This document shows positions 55,106-63,703 of a stretch of 64,000 nucleotides of DNA, one piece after another (position 1 is the stretch's first letter; each line of letters starts with the position of its first letter). Source of the stretch: Terriglobia bacterium (GTDB taxonomy: Bacteria > Acidobacteriota > Terriglobia > Versatilivoradales > Versatilivoraceae); NCBI GenBank assembly GCA_022452285.1, contig JAKUNG010000002.1, positions 206,576-270,575 on the forward strand, in the 5' to 3' direction. The notes beneath the pieces were generated by a model that was not told the DNA's origin, ran no database searches, and saw nothing but the letters and a program-made list of their open reading frames with translations. The translations under genes were made by a program, and so were the position numbers.

Positions 55106-55180
55106 TTAAAAATTCTTAAAAGAATTCCTGAAGTCAATCAATCAAAAACCGCCCTCCCCTAGAATCAAGACAAGAATGAA

Positions 55181-55981
55181 TTACATCGCCATACCACCAT
55201 CTACATGTATGGCTTGCCCTGTAATATTTCTTGCTTCTTTTGAAGACAAGAACACAGCTAAATTACCAATGTCTTCCGGAGTTTGTTCGCGTTTAAAAGG
55301 TGCATTTTTACTGACCCAAGCTTCAAAGAGTTCACGAGGATCCATGCTAGCATCAAACTGATCATCGCCAGCGGCAACTAGGGGTGCCAGACGCTGCCAA
55401 AACTCACCCCAAATCATGCCTGGACAAATAGCATTTACATTGATATTAAACGGAGCTAAATCCTTGGCCACAATTCGGGTCAAGGTTAGTAGGGCATTCT
55501 TGCCTGCTGCATAAGCTGGCACAATCTGAGGATCACGCTTAGCAGCAATTGAAGAAATATTAATAATTTTTCCAAATGACCGTTCCATCATATGAGAAGA
55601 AACTGCCTTACAAAGAAAAAACGGTCCCTTAACATTGATATTATAGTTGTCATCCCACTCTTCTTCAGTTTGGTTAGTAAATGGTAGGCCTAACCGCTTT
55701 CCAAAGTGACCAGCATTATTTACTAATATATCAATTTTTCCAAAAGTCTTCAGACATTCTCGAATTAAAGATTGACAGTCTTTTTCAACCGTAATGTCCG
55801 ATCGAACCGTTATTACCCTTCTACCTATCTCCTTCAATTTATTTGCCCTAATCTCGGCGGCCTCAAGGTTAATATCCGAGACAACAATGTCAGCACCTTC
55901 CTGTGCCAAACACGTTGCAATCCCTCCTCCAACCGCTCCACCTCCACCAGTTACAATCGCCACATGATCTTTTAATCGCAT
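55181..55981 (-). CDS. SDR oxidoreductase
   Basis: 266-residue classical SDR: TGGGGAVGGG (a variant of TGxxxGIG), NNAGH, catalytic Ser in NISSIAAK, YAAGKNALLTLT with Tyr and Lys, and a C-terminal NITGQAIHVDGG. A short segment (WVSKNAPFKREQTPED) distinguishes it. It reduces or oxidises an alcohol, substrate unknown. The start at 55981 has AAAGGAA upstream; the TTG five codons earlier is unlikely. Confidence 0.87.
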   Translation of the reverse strand: MRLKDHVAIVTGGGGAVGGGIATCLAQEGADIVVSDINLEAAEIRANKLKEIGRRVITVRSDITVEKDCQSLIRECLKTFGKIDILVNNAGHFGKRLGLPFTNQTEEEWDDNYNINVKGPFFLCKAVSSHMMERSFGKIINISSIAAKRDPQIVPAYAAGKNALLTLTRIVAKDLAPFNINVNAICPGMIWGEFWQRLAPLVAAGDDQFDASMDPRELFEAWVSKNAPFKREQTPEDIGNLAVFLSSKEARNITGQAIHVDGGMAM

Positions 55982-56030
55982 AAAAATTCCTTTCAAAATA
56001 TTTCAACTGTACATCACTCCGTAAAGAGTT

Positions 56031-57038
56031 TTAACGCACAAACCAACGAATAGAATAGTGTCCCTCACTTCGTTCAAATTTAAGGGTGTATGGGTTAAGA
56101 AGCAAGCGAGCAACAAAGCCATCAGTTCGGGCCATAAGCCATCCAAAATCCCAAGCCTGTGTTTTGTACTGAACGGGCACTGCTGCCTTAACACGAACTA
56201 GTGGATGCGTTCCGGCAATGAAAAGCTTCTGTTTGGTATAATAGTAACAGGATCCGGTTTTAACAAAAACCTCGTGGGAAATCACTTCGTTGGAATCATC
56301 ATCTAAATCTGAACAAAGATTCTTAATCGCTATCTTAACTTCTTTACCATCAGCAACTTTTTGTCCCAGGGTTTCTTGGGACCCTGACAGAATTTTTCCT
56401 TCTGCGTCGTGAGACAAAACCTCTTGCCAGTCATCCCTTACGAAAAATCTAAAAAGATCAAAATCATAGATAAAATTTCTGCTCGGTGCGTTGGTACCCT
56501 TATCCCAACTATCAAGTTGGTGTAACTTTGGCATCTCACTGTGATCTTCTACATCAGAAGGGCCTGGTTTATTTGTTGGCTTTTGTCCATCTAAAAAGGG
56601 ACGGGCAATTGCCTGTTGACCATTTTGATTATATAAAAAGAAGGACATAGACGCTCGGGGCCCAAAACCGTTAGGCAAGCTAATTGGCTGACGCAAGGTC
56701 ATAATTGCAGCTACCCAGCGCTGGTCAACCAAATAGGTGCCGGCAAACTCAGCTACTTCTTGAATTAGTTCTGGATTATTAGAACTCGTATCAATATGTT
56801 CGTTGTTTTTAAATTCAGTCCGGATACGTAAATCAGCACCCCGACCGATAGCACTAGCAAGTTCTTTTTCACTACCCGCAACTAACTGCCTGGATTCGTT
56901 TAACTCATAAACACACTTCCAGGGATTATTTTCTTTTTTCGTTTTTCCCCAACAGCCAATGTTTAAAAGTGCTGAACTCATCAAAGTTCCTAGTCCTGCT
57001 CCCATCAGTCGTCTACGTGTTCGAATTTTTGATGACAT
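56031..57038 (-). CDS. Tat-exported protein of unknown function
   Basis: 335 residues. The N-terminus TRRRLMGAGLGTLMSSALLNIGC is a Tat signal with a possible lipobox (LNIGC). The mature part is hydrophilic with DQRWVAAIMTLRQPISLPNGFGPRASMSF and NGQQAIARPFLDG in the middle, and SIRWFVR as the end. No family recognised. Another Tat-signalled protein starts at 63704 but looks different. AGGAGAT lies just before the ATG. It sits between an SDR and the Nramp-like gene. Confidence 0.65.
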   Translation of the reverse strand: MSSKIRTRRRLMGAGLGTLMSSALLNIGCWGKTKKENNPWKCVYELNESRQLVAGSEKELASAIGRGADLRIRTEFKNNEHIDTSSNNPELIQEVAEFAGTYLVDQRWVAAIMTLRQPISLPNGFGPRASMSFFLYNQNGQQAIARPFLDGQKPTNKPGPSDVEDHSEMPKLHQLDSWDKGTNAPSRNFIYDFDLFRFFVRDDWQEVLSHDAEGKILSGSQETLGQKVADGKEVKIAIKNLCSDLDDDSNEVISHEVFVKTGSCYYYTKQKLFIAGTHPLVRVKAAVPVQYKTQAWDFGWLMARTDGFVARLLLNPYTLKFERSEGHYSIRWFVR

Positions 57039-57129
57039 TATTTAATCTCCTCACACTCAGAAGTCCATGTTCAAAGCTATTTAAAAAGAAATAATCTGTA
57101 TTTAGATAAAGGGAAACCTTTCATTCTTT

Positions 57130-59019
57130 TTAGAGCATACCGAGTTCACGAAGAGTAGCTAGAGTACCTAGAATGAAAAAGAAGATCCCACTGACAAACA
57201 TGGTAATTCTAACAAACCATCCTGGGCGGAGTTCTGGAGGAAGCAACACAATATTGAGAACAAGGGTATGCCAGCAACTAATTCCCAAAGCAAAGTTGAA
57301 ACAGATCGTGGCAAGCTTAATTAAAGTGCTTGGAGGATTGAGCCACAACATTGCCAAACCTATTACAGAATAGATTAATATCATTTTAAAATAGATCCCA
57401 CCAATCCTTGATGGATCTATTTTTCGAAGTCTCGCACTGGCAGTCCAAAAGGTATCGAGCCATCGGCGAACAATACCATCGATGGTCCCAACCATACTTG
57501 GGGCTAATACTAAAAATCCACAAAATAGAGTCATTCCCCAAAAAACATTACCCCATACAGGGCCACTCAGAACTCCAGAAAGTCCTGTCATCGATGCCAA
57601 AACTCCATCAGGAGGATTAGCGACCTGACGACCAACACCTTCAGCTGTAAGGGCAGCAGCATTCCACCGGTCAGCCTCTGTACCACGCCTCAGAAATTCA
57701 ACTGAAAGCATACTCGGCAAAGCTAAACCAATCAAACAAGAGGGCATCCAAATCGCTACTTGATCTCGAAGCACATGACGAAACCAACCTTTCCATCGAG
57801 ATAAGGAATTTTTATTCACTTCAAAAACACATCCGACATGAGACAAGGTTATTCCTTTTCCTCCCACCATACTTGGGATTGCACCTACGTGATGACCCAT
57901 TCCCCATCCTTGCTCACGGGTAAAATTACTGATGGGTGTGTTACTAAGTCCCCCGTTGCCAGCAATAGCAGCCATGGCCGCAATAAATGCAATGAGTGTA
58001 AAATCAATACTTGGAAATCTTCCCTCTTTTAACCATTCAACAAATACATTCTGAACGTTAGGCCCATCTAAATAACCATCACCATCAATATCTTCGTATT
58101 TAATAAGCTTCCCCTGATGATCAGTCTCCCAAGTATCAGCAATGCCATCTCCATTAGAATCGATTGAGGGAGGTAACAATTTTTCAACTATATCCAAATG
58201 TCCATCCCGATCCCAATCCTCTCCCGGGTCTAGTTTTCCATTTCCATTGCGGTCTTCACTGACAAGTACAGGTAATGTGCCAAACTTAAAAAATCCACTA
58301 CCAATATCAATCCAGGTAGCTGGACTTGAATATAAGAGTGCCAAGATTACCAAAAAGCCGAACACAGTAACTAATTTAAAGGTCATCACAGCCTTTAGAG
58401 AGTTATAAACTTTACGTCCAAAAATAAGGGGGACAAGACAAACCACGAAAATTCCAGTTGCTGTGAACTTATGCATCCACCAGTGCAAGGGAACTACTTC
58501 AGGATTAGGCATTTGTCCACCCAAAAATAGGATCATTAAAGGTGTAGCTGCTGAAGCTGCCAAATAGGGAAAGACAGAACCAAAATCCAGGATTAAGTAC
58601 ACTATTAGCCAGAAATACGGACCTGGCTTAGTCCTAAATTTTCCTGTAAAAATCGGTTCACCAGTGTAAAGAGTATAGCGGCTAATTTCTATATTATAGA
58701 GGCATTGGGCCAGAATACTGAGTGTTGCCAACCAAAGCAGAGACCCGCCGTAACGAGCAGTGACTAATGGACCCAAAAGCCACTCTCCTCCACCAATAGC
58801 CCCAGCTCCTAAAACTAGTCCGGGACCTAATAAAGCGTACCAGTTACGGCGATTGAATAGCGGAGCTTCGATCAATTCTCCAGCATTCCACCGGGGCATT
58901 TTTTCTGAACCTGGATAAGGTACAACAAAAGAATTCTCCTCCCTTGAAGATCCTTTGAAGGAGGCAGGATGTTCCCGCGCTGAATTATCACCAGGTCTAC
59001 TTTGGGAATTGTTCATCAT
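57130..59019 (-). CDS. Nramp-like transporter with calcium-motif insert
   Basis: 629 residues with about eleven membrane helices and Nramp outline, starting GPGLVLGAGAIGGGEW at helix 1, where the DPGN metal motif of true Nramp proteins reads GGGE. Between helices 5 and 6 lies an extra hydrophilic loop (about residues 255-320) holding four DxNxDGxxD-type repeats: DRNGNGKLDPGE, DWDRDGHLDIVE, DSNGDGIADTWE and DIDGDGYLDG, as in EF-hand/dockerin-type calcium sites. Helix 6 lacks the MPH-type site. Substrate unknown. A start at 59019 is chosen because GGA lies near it; an ATG three bases later is equally possible. Confidence 0.8.
   Translation of the reverse strand: MMNNSQSRPGDNSAREHPASFKGSSREENSFVVPYPGSEKMPRWNAGELIEAPLFNRRNWYALLGPGLVLGAGAIGGGEWLLGPLVTARYGGSLLWLATLSILAQCLYNIEISRYTLYTGEPIFTGKFRTKPGPYFWLIVYLILDFGSVFPYLAASAATPLMILFLGGQMPNPEVVPLHWWMHKFTATGIFVVCLVPLIFGRKVYNSLKAVMTFKLVTVFGFLVILALLYSSPATWIDIGSGFFKFGTLPVLVSEDRNGNGKLDPGEDWDRDGHLDIVEKLLPPSIDSNGDGIADTWETDHQGKLIKYEDIDGDGYLDGPNVQNVFVEWLKEGRFPSIDFTLIAFIAAMAAIAGNGGLSNTPISNFTREQGWGMGHHVGAIPSMVGGKGITLSHVGCVFEVNKNSLSRWKGWFRHVLRDQVAIWMPSCLIGLALPSMLSVEFLRRGTEADRWNAAALTAEGVGRQVANPPDGVLASMTGLSGVLSGPVWGNVFWGMTLFCGFLVLAPSMVGTIDGIVRRWLDTFWTASARLRKIDPSRIGGIYFKMILIYSVIGLAMLWLNPPSTLIKLATICFNFALGISCWHTLVLNIVLLPPELRPGWFVRITMFVSGIFFFILGTLATLRELGML
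58060..58255 (-). other. Segment encoding four calcium-binding-type repeats in the transporter
   Basis: This part of the Nramp-like gene encodes about 65 residues between two hydrophobic helices, with four Asp-x-Asn/Asp-x-Asn/Asp-Gly motifs. Neither classical Nramp transporters nor the other Nramp-like protein in this window has it. Confidence 0.75.
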
Positions 59020-59189
59020 ATTCCAATGATGGGTGAAGTAAAGATTGAGGTCAAGTATCAAAACGATTACTTATTTCATCTATATTAATTTGGACTTAGA
59101 AAGACTATGTGGTAAATAGAAGTAGGTAGACACAACGCTTCTATACTGTAGAGGATTCTCAAGAGCAAATTATTTAGAAGAGGTGCTAA

Positions 59190-60323
59190 ATGAAAATTGT
59201 GGGACAAGGAACCATCCACCGTGGTCAAGTAGGGACAAATCGTGCCGTCGCTACCTTTCCAATGGTATCAGTTCTTAATAATGGACAGCTTCTTGCTGCC
59301 TATAAAGTAGGCCCCAACAAGGATTCAGAAAAAGCCAATATTGAGCTTCGTTGGTGCAGTGACCTTGGGGAAACTTGGACAGAAGCAATAACACCCTTTT
59401 CTTCAACCCTTAATGGAAAATTTGGATCACTCTGGGAAGCTTTCCCCCAACAGTTGTCCTCAGGGCGATTAATCGTTACTGCAATGTGGGTAGATCGACA
59501 ATCATTTCCAGGACAGCCTCTATTTCATCCAGAAACTGAGGGTTTCCTACCAATGGAAATCGTACTTGCTGAATCTGATGATGATGGTCATACCTGGAGT
59601 CCCTGGAAAATTGTACCTACCCCAGAATCATTAGGACCACCAAGTTTAACCAGTCCTCTTCTTGAACTACCTAGTGGCAATTGGGCATTGAGCATTGAAA
59701 CAAATAAACCCTATCTTGACAGTTCAAAGTGGTATCAACGGGTTGACTATCTTTATTCAAGTGATCACGGGAAAACCTGGGGCACTCATCACACGGTCAG
59801 CCAAGATCCTACTGGTCAAATGTATAATTGGGATCAAAGAGCAGGAGTTACGCCGGATGGTGAAATCGTCACCTTCACCTGGTATTATGACAGTCACACC
59901 GGAACCTACAAAAATATACAGCGTCGCATCAGCGAGGATGAGGGTTTAACTTGGACAGACCCTGAAGACCTAGGAATTAAAGATCAAGCTTCCAGACCAG
60001 CAATTCTTGGCGATGGTCGAATTGTCTTAGCCTGGGTAGATCGATTCGATACTCAGACAATTCGAGCTAGAATGTCAACAACTACTGATAGTTCCTTCTT
60101 AGCCGAAACCGAGATTATTCTTTATGACCATAAAGAAGCTATGCAGAAAATCCCATTAAAAGGAGACTCGACAGCTGAACTTTTAAGTGTAAGTGAGATG
60201 CTTTGCTGGACTTACGGACTACCTTTCGCAACTACCCTGCCTAATGGCGAAGTAATGGTTGTCTATTATTCTGGTTCTACTGAAAGCATGGGAATTGACT
60301 GGGTCAGACTATCTTGTGAGTAG
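59190..60323 (+). CDS. Sialidase-like (BNR/Asp-box) exo-enzyme
   Basis: 377 residues forming a six-bladed propeller with Asp-boxes: SDLGETWTE, SDDDGHTWS, SSDHGKTWG and SEDEGLTWT. The N-terminus has HRGQVGTNRAVATFPM, typical of exo-alpha-sialidase-like proteins of environmental bacteria that lack a signal peptide here. The catalytic Arg triad and Tyr of true sialidases cannot be assigned by reading, so the substrate may not be sialic acid. GAGGTG precedes the ATG. Divergent from the Nramp-like gene. Confidence 0.83.
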   Translation: MKIVGQGTIHRGQVGTNRAVATFPMVSVLNNGQLLAAYKVGPNKDSEKANIELRWCSDLGETWTEAITPFSSTLNGKFGSLWEAFPQQLSSGRLIVTAMWVDRQSFPGQPLFHPETEGFLPMEIVLAESDDDGHTWSPWKIVPTPESLGPPSLTSPLLELPSGNWALSIETNKPYLDSSKWYQRVDYLYSSDHGKTWGTHHTVSQDPTGQMYNWDQRAGVTPDGEIVTFTWYYDSHTGTYKNIQRRISEDEGLTWTDPEDLGIKDQASRPAILGDGRIVLAWVDRFDTQTIRARMSTTTDSSFLAETEIILYDHKEAMQKIPLKGDSTAELLSVSEMLCWTYGLPFATTLPNGEVMVVYYSGSTESMGIDWVRLSCE

Positions 60324-60457
60324 TAACTACTTATTTTAAAATGTGGGAACTTGGATTAATACTCTTGAATTAACACATTACTAGCTAATTTTAAACAAAA
60401 TCTTGGTTTTAGCTGTCATGCTAAAACCTCTTTTATAATATCCCCCTGCAGGAAATA

Positions 60458-60607
60458 ATGGAGCAGGCAGAGCGAGTATGGGATGAAGCCAAGAAAGAGC
60501 GGGAGCGTAAGCGCGACGAGGCCAAAAAAGCCAGGGAGTTAAGAAAACAAGAACGTGAGCGTAAGCGGGATGAGGAGAAAAGATTAAGAGAACGGAAAAA
60601 GAAATGA
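60458..60607 (+). CDS. 49-residue highly charged helical protein
   Basis: ATG preceded by AGGAAATA. The product is almost entirely Glu, Lys, Arg and Asp (for example KERERKRDEAKKAREL), with the pattern of a single stable alpha-helix (ER/K type). No hydrophobic core. The DNA is GC-richer than its surroundings. Very charged short frames can be spurious, so it is offered as a candidate. No family recognised. Confidence 0.45.
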   Translation: MEQAERVWDEAKKERERKRDEAKKARELRKQERERKRDEEKRLRERKKK

Positions 60608-60771
60608 AGACGACTTAATAGGGGAAAAACAGGAATGAGAATCATTCTTTTCTTAGGGCCTTTTGGGGAAACTAAGAGTCGAAGATAGATCTTCCGGACT
60701 ATTAGGTCTGTGTGCATATTAATTCCCCTTTTTTTACCAATTAGAAGTAAAAAAAACTAAAAGGAGGAAAC

Positions 60772-61143
60772 ATGAAACCGAAAGAAATAGTTTTGGCAGG
60801 CTATAAGTCTTTTGCTGAGGGCGATATGGAAAGCCTTGGTAAGATTTATCATGAGGATGCAGTGATCAAGGTTAATGGAGCCCATGAATTATCAGGTGAA
60901 TATAATGGATTTGATGATTTTCTGACTAATTTCTTGGCACAAATACCAACTAAATTTCCAAACTTTGACTTGCAGATTTTAAGTGTAACAGCTGAGGATG
61001 ATCGAGTTCATGTCCTTGTGCACTATTCAGCAGACAATCTAGATATGCAGTCTGTTCATATGTTTGTGGTGAAAGATGGCTTGCAAACAGAATTTCATAT
61101 ATTTGATGACTCACACAAAATTGCAATGGCACTGAATAACTAA
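60772..61143 (+). CDS. SnoaL/NTF2-like protein
   Basis: 123 residues with the nuclear-transport-factor-2-like cone fold: helix (EIVLAGYKSFAEGDMESLGKIYH) then EDAVIKVNGAHELSGEYNG, then strands RVHVLVHYSADN and HMFVVKDG. AGGAGG lies 5 bases before the ATG. The family includes SnoaL-like polyketide cyclases, isomerases and stress proteins; no catalytic dyad can be named. Function unknown. Confidence 0.8.
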   Translation: MKPKEIVLAGYKSFAEGDMESLGKIYHEDAVIKVNGAHELSGEYNGFDDFLTNFLAQIPTKFPNFDLQILSVTAEDDRVHVLVHYSADNLDMQSVHMFVVKDGLQTEFHIFDDSHKIAMALNN

Positions 61144-61230
61144 TAATACGTCAAACTATCGGTTAGTGCCGGTGAGTGCAATAGAAAAGAAAAACCAAAA
61201 GGAAATTTGTCAAATCTATTCCGAAAAATG

Positions 61231-61677
61231 TTATAACTTTCTCTTTTTGGGTATAAATTCGTTTGCAAGCTTTTGGGCTTCTTGAATTTGGAAACGATCC
61301 ATTTGCTTGACAAGCTCATCTCTTGTTCTGATAGCTATTGTTAGTCCCTGATTATTAGCTAAGGTGAGCCACATATAGGCTAGTGTGTAATCTTGAGGAA
61401 TACCAAATTCTCCTCTATAATATAGGCCTCCTAAGAGGAATTGTGCTTCGGAAAATCCCTGCTCAGCAGATCGTTTATACCACTTGAAAGCTTCTTGGTA
61501 GGATTTAGAAACACCAAAGCCAATACGATACTTGCTTCCTAAATTAAATTGGGCTTCAGCATCTCCATTTTCTGCTAATGGAAGCAACTTCTCAGCTGAT
61601 AATTTTCGATAATCAGGAGGATTCCCACATCCACCAAGAATCATTGTTGCCATTAGTAGATAGGTATTGAGTCTCAT
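61231..61677 (-). CDS. Sel1-repeat lipoprotein
   Basis: 148 residues with a lipobox (MILGGC) after the signal, so a lipoprotein. Two to three Sel1 repeats follow (AQFNLGSKYRIGFGVSKSYQEAFKWYKRSAEQG and a second with FLLGGLYYRGEFGIPQD). The C-terminus QEAQKLANEFIPKKRK resembles the tail of the Sel1 protein at 62.8 kb, so the two may be related paralogues. Anchored in the envelope; partner unknown. Confidence 0.82.
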   Translation of the reverse strand: MRLNTYLLMATMILGGCGNPPDYRKLSAEKLLPLAENGDAEAQFNLGSKYRIGFGVSKSYQEAFKWYKRSAEQGFSEAQFLLGGLYYRGEFGIPQDYTLAYMWLTLANNQGLTIAIRTRDELVKQMDRFQIQEAQKLANEFIPKKRKL

Positions 61678-61783
61678 GGTAAGTTTCTAAAATACCGAAA
61701 AAGATTTTTAAAAAAAGTTCTGAAATTCTTAAAAAGATTGACTATCCAATGCTATTTAGAGTTTCTGGCACGAAATATACTTT

Positions 61784-61861
61784 TTATTTTTTAAGGAATA
61801 CCCACCAGACAAGGAATGCTTTTCCAATAAGAGTTACAATTATCAAAGATAGAAGTTCCAT
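61784..61861 (-). CDS. 25-residue single-helix membrane micro-protein (candidate)
   Basis: ATG at 61861 with a good ribosome site (TTGAGGT, 7 bases upstream). The product MELLSLIIVTLIGKAFLVW plus WVFLKK is one hydrophobic helix with a C-terminal KK, the usual shape of regulatory small membrane proteins. No family recognised and the length is near the chance limit. Confidence 0.4.
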   Translation of the reverse strand: MELLSLIIVTLIGKAFLVWWVFLKK

Positions 61862-62050
61862 AGATAGACCTCAAGCCTAACAAGATTGTTAGAGAAGTTT
61901 TATTTTACTGGAATTTTAGATTCTGTAGAGTGATTTTTTGAATTTTCTTTCGATGGTCATAAAATGGTGAAATCGTTCCTATGCCTATCAATTAAGATGC
62001 AGTGATACAATACCTTAACCGTTCTCTAAATTTGTAGGAGAAATATCTCT

Positions 62051-62734
62051 TTGTTACTGATAAAAAGCCTAATTGGGTGGGTTATCCAAATAGTCGTTAT
62101 GGGAACCATTTTGCTGCTCCCGGCAGACACTTGGCTGTGGTCAGAGGCAATTATATTATTAGTTGTGTGGGCTATTTTGGGTTTGTCTGGGACCATTTAT
62201 TTGTCAATCTTTTATCCTAAGAGTCTTGAGGCTCGAATGATATTTCCAATAAGTAAGAGACAACCTGTTTCAGACCGGTTCGCTACTATATTTATAATTA
62301 TAGCGGTAGCTTTTTGGTTAACCTTTATCCCTATGGATGTTTTTAAGTTTCAATTGCTACCTACTCCAATAATACAGTTACAAGTTTTGGGGTTGTTTCT
62401 AGTGATAGTTGGATATGTTTTGATGATTATTGCTATCATTCAGAATGAGTTTGCAGTACCAAGCGTGATAAATCAGTCTGATCGAGGGCAGGAATTAAGA
62501 GATACAGGGCTTTACGGGAAAATACGACATCCATTTTATCTGGGGTTTTTAGTTTGTTTTGGTGGACTCCCTCTTTGGTTGAAAAGTTATGCTGGTTTGA
62601 TTGGTTTGTCCTTAATTCTAATAGGTTTTGTTGGAAGAATCTTTGTTGAAGAAAGAATATTAAGAAAGACTTTGCCTGGTTACACTGAATACACTGCTAG
62701 AGTACCCTATCGATTGGTACCTTTTCTTTGGTAG
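62051..62734 (+). CDS. ICMT/phospholipid-methyltransferase-like membrane protein
   Basis: 227 residues with four to six membrane helices. The C-terminal part carries DTGLYGKIRHPFYLGFL, then VEERILRKTLPGYTEYTARVPYRLVP, the SAM-dependent isoprenylcysteine carboxyl methyltransferase / phosphatidylethanolamine N-methyltransferase-type motif (RHP...EE...Y). Bacterial members methylate unknown lipids or isoprenoids. The start is TTG with TAGGAG ten bases upstream; the gene is followed 33 bases later by the Sel1 lipoprotein. Confidence 0.82.
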   Translation: MLLIKSLIGWVIQIVVMGTILLLPADTWLWSEAIILLVVWAILGLSGTIYLSIFYPKSLEARMIFPISKRQPVSDRFATIFIIIAVAFWLTFIPMDVFKFQLLPTPIIQLQVLGLFLVIVGYVLMIIAIIQNEFAVPSVINQSDRGQELRDTGLYGKIRHPFYLGFLVCFGGLPLWLKSYAGLIGLSLILIGFVGRIFVEERILRKTLPGYTEYTARVPYRLVPFLW

Positions 62735-62767
62735 TTCCATTAGTTTTGTAGGAGAAAGACAAATAGT

Positions 62768-63496
62768 ATGAAATCCATTAAATATATTCTCCTAGTAGTA
62801 TTGATAATTCCTGGTTGTGTAGTAGTACCAGAGAAGATTTCTAGAAGTGATGCTAAAAAATCACACAATGACTTGCTGGCTTTAGCCAAGGATGGAGATG
62901 CCGATGCTCAAGTACAATTGGGGTTAGTCTACTTTCATGGACGAGGTGTTTCGAGAGATTTTAAGGAGTCTGTTAAGTGGACTCGAATGGCTGCACAACA
63001 GGGAAACATTCACGCACAGTTTAGATTAGGGCAGATGTACTATTATGGACGAGGTGTTCCAGCAAATTATTTGGAGGCTAACAAGTGGGTGAATCTTGCT
63101 GGTATGAGTGGACATGAAGATGCTATTCGGTTCCGTTTTAAGCTAGAAAAGAAAATGAGTCCTGGACAGATAGAAAAAGCACAGAAACTAGCAAAAGACT
63201 GGCTTTCAGCATCAAGTCTGCCACAAAGGAGACAACCAGTTTATGTGTCTACCATGCCATCAAAACCCAGAGCATCAGAGCCTTCACTAAGTCCAGAACA
63301 GTTAATCAGACAATACATGGAAGCAGGTGGATCAGCAGAGTGGGATGAAGATCTGAACATGGTAACGATCACACCAATAGATCATGAGAGTTACCGTCGA
63401 ATAATGAGAGAAGCAGGTGGTGATACGCCTTTTTATCAAAAATTAAGAGAACATGCATACCGACTATTTGGAAAGATTCCGCCAAAGCGAAAATAA
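62768..63496 (+). CDS. Sel1-repeat lipoprotein with extra C-terminal domain
   Basis: 242 residues. Lipobox IIPGC at about 13-17. Two Sel1 repeats (QLGLVYFHGRGVSRDFKESVKWTRMAAQQG, then LGQMYYYGRGVPANYLEANKWVNLA) are followed by a MSPGQIEKAQKLAKDWL tail and a proline-rich 90-residue extension ending in basic residues. TAGGAG is 13-16 bases upstream of ATG. Downstream of the methyltransferase-like gene, so possibly co-transcribed. Partner unknown. Confidence 0.82.
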   Translation: MKSIKYILLVVLIIPGCVVVPEKISRSDAKKSHNDLLALAKDGDADAQVQLGLVYFHGRGVSRDFKESVKWTRMAAQQGNIHAQFRLGQMYYYGRGVPANYLEANKWVNLAGMSGHEDAIRFRFKLEKKMSPGQIEKAQKLAKDWLSASSLPQRRQPVYVSTMPSKPRASEPSLSPEQLIRQYMEAGGSAEWDEDLNMVTITPIDHESYRRIMREAGGDTPFYQKLREHAYRLFGKIPPKRK

Positions 63497-63703
63497 CAAA
63501 ATTGCTTCAGAGGGTTATAAAAACAATATCTTTGCTGGAGCATGAAAGGTAATTACTATTTAAGAAGAATTCTTTTAATTTGATAGTGATCTAGAAAAAT
63601 TTGCCTGTCTATTCTGAGTCGTTATGAAGGGAATATATATTAGTAATAGTTTAAAATAATTAGGTTCTGATTCTCAGGAGGGAAAATATATGGAGAAAAA
63701 GGT

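Noticed and set aside
60635..60688. 17-codon frame after the charged micro-protein (MRIILFLGPFGETKSRR)
   Set aside because: Has an AGGGG upstream but is too short and featureless to support.
60433..60717. Minus-strand 94-residue frame opposite the charged micro-protein
   Set aside because: Its Ser/Arg/Phe-Leu repetitive content is the complement of Glu/Lys/Arg codons, and it has no ribosome site; the plus-strand frame has one.
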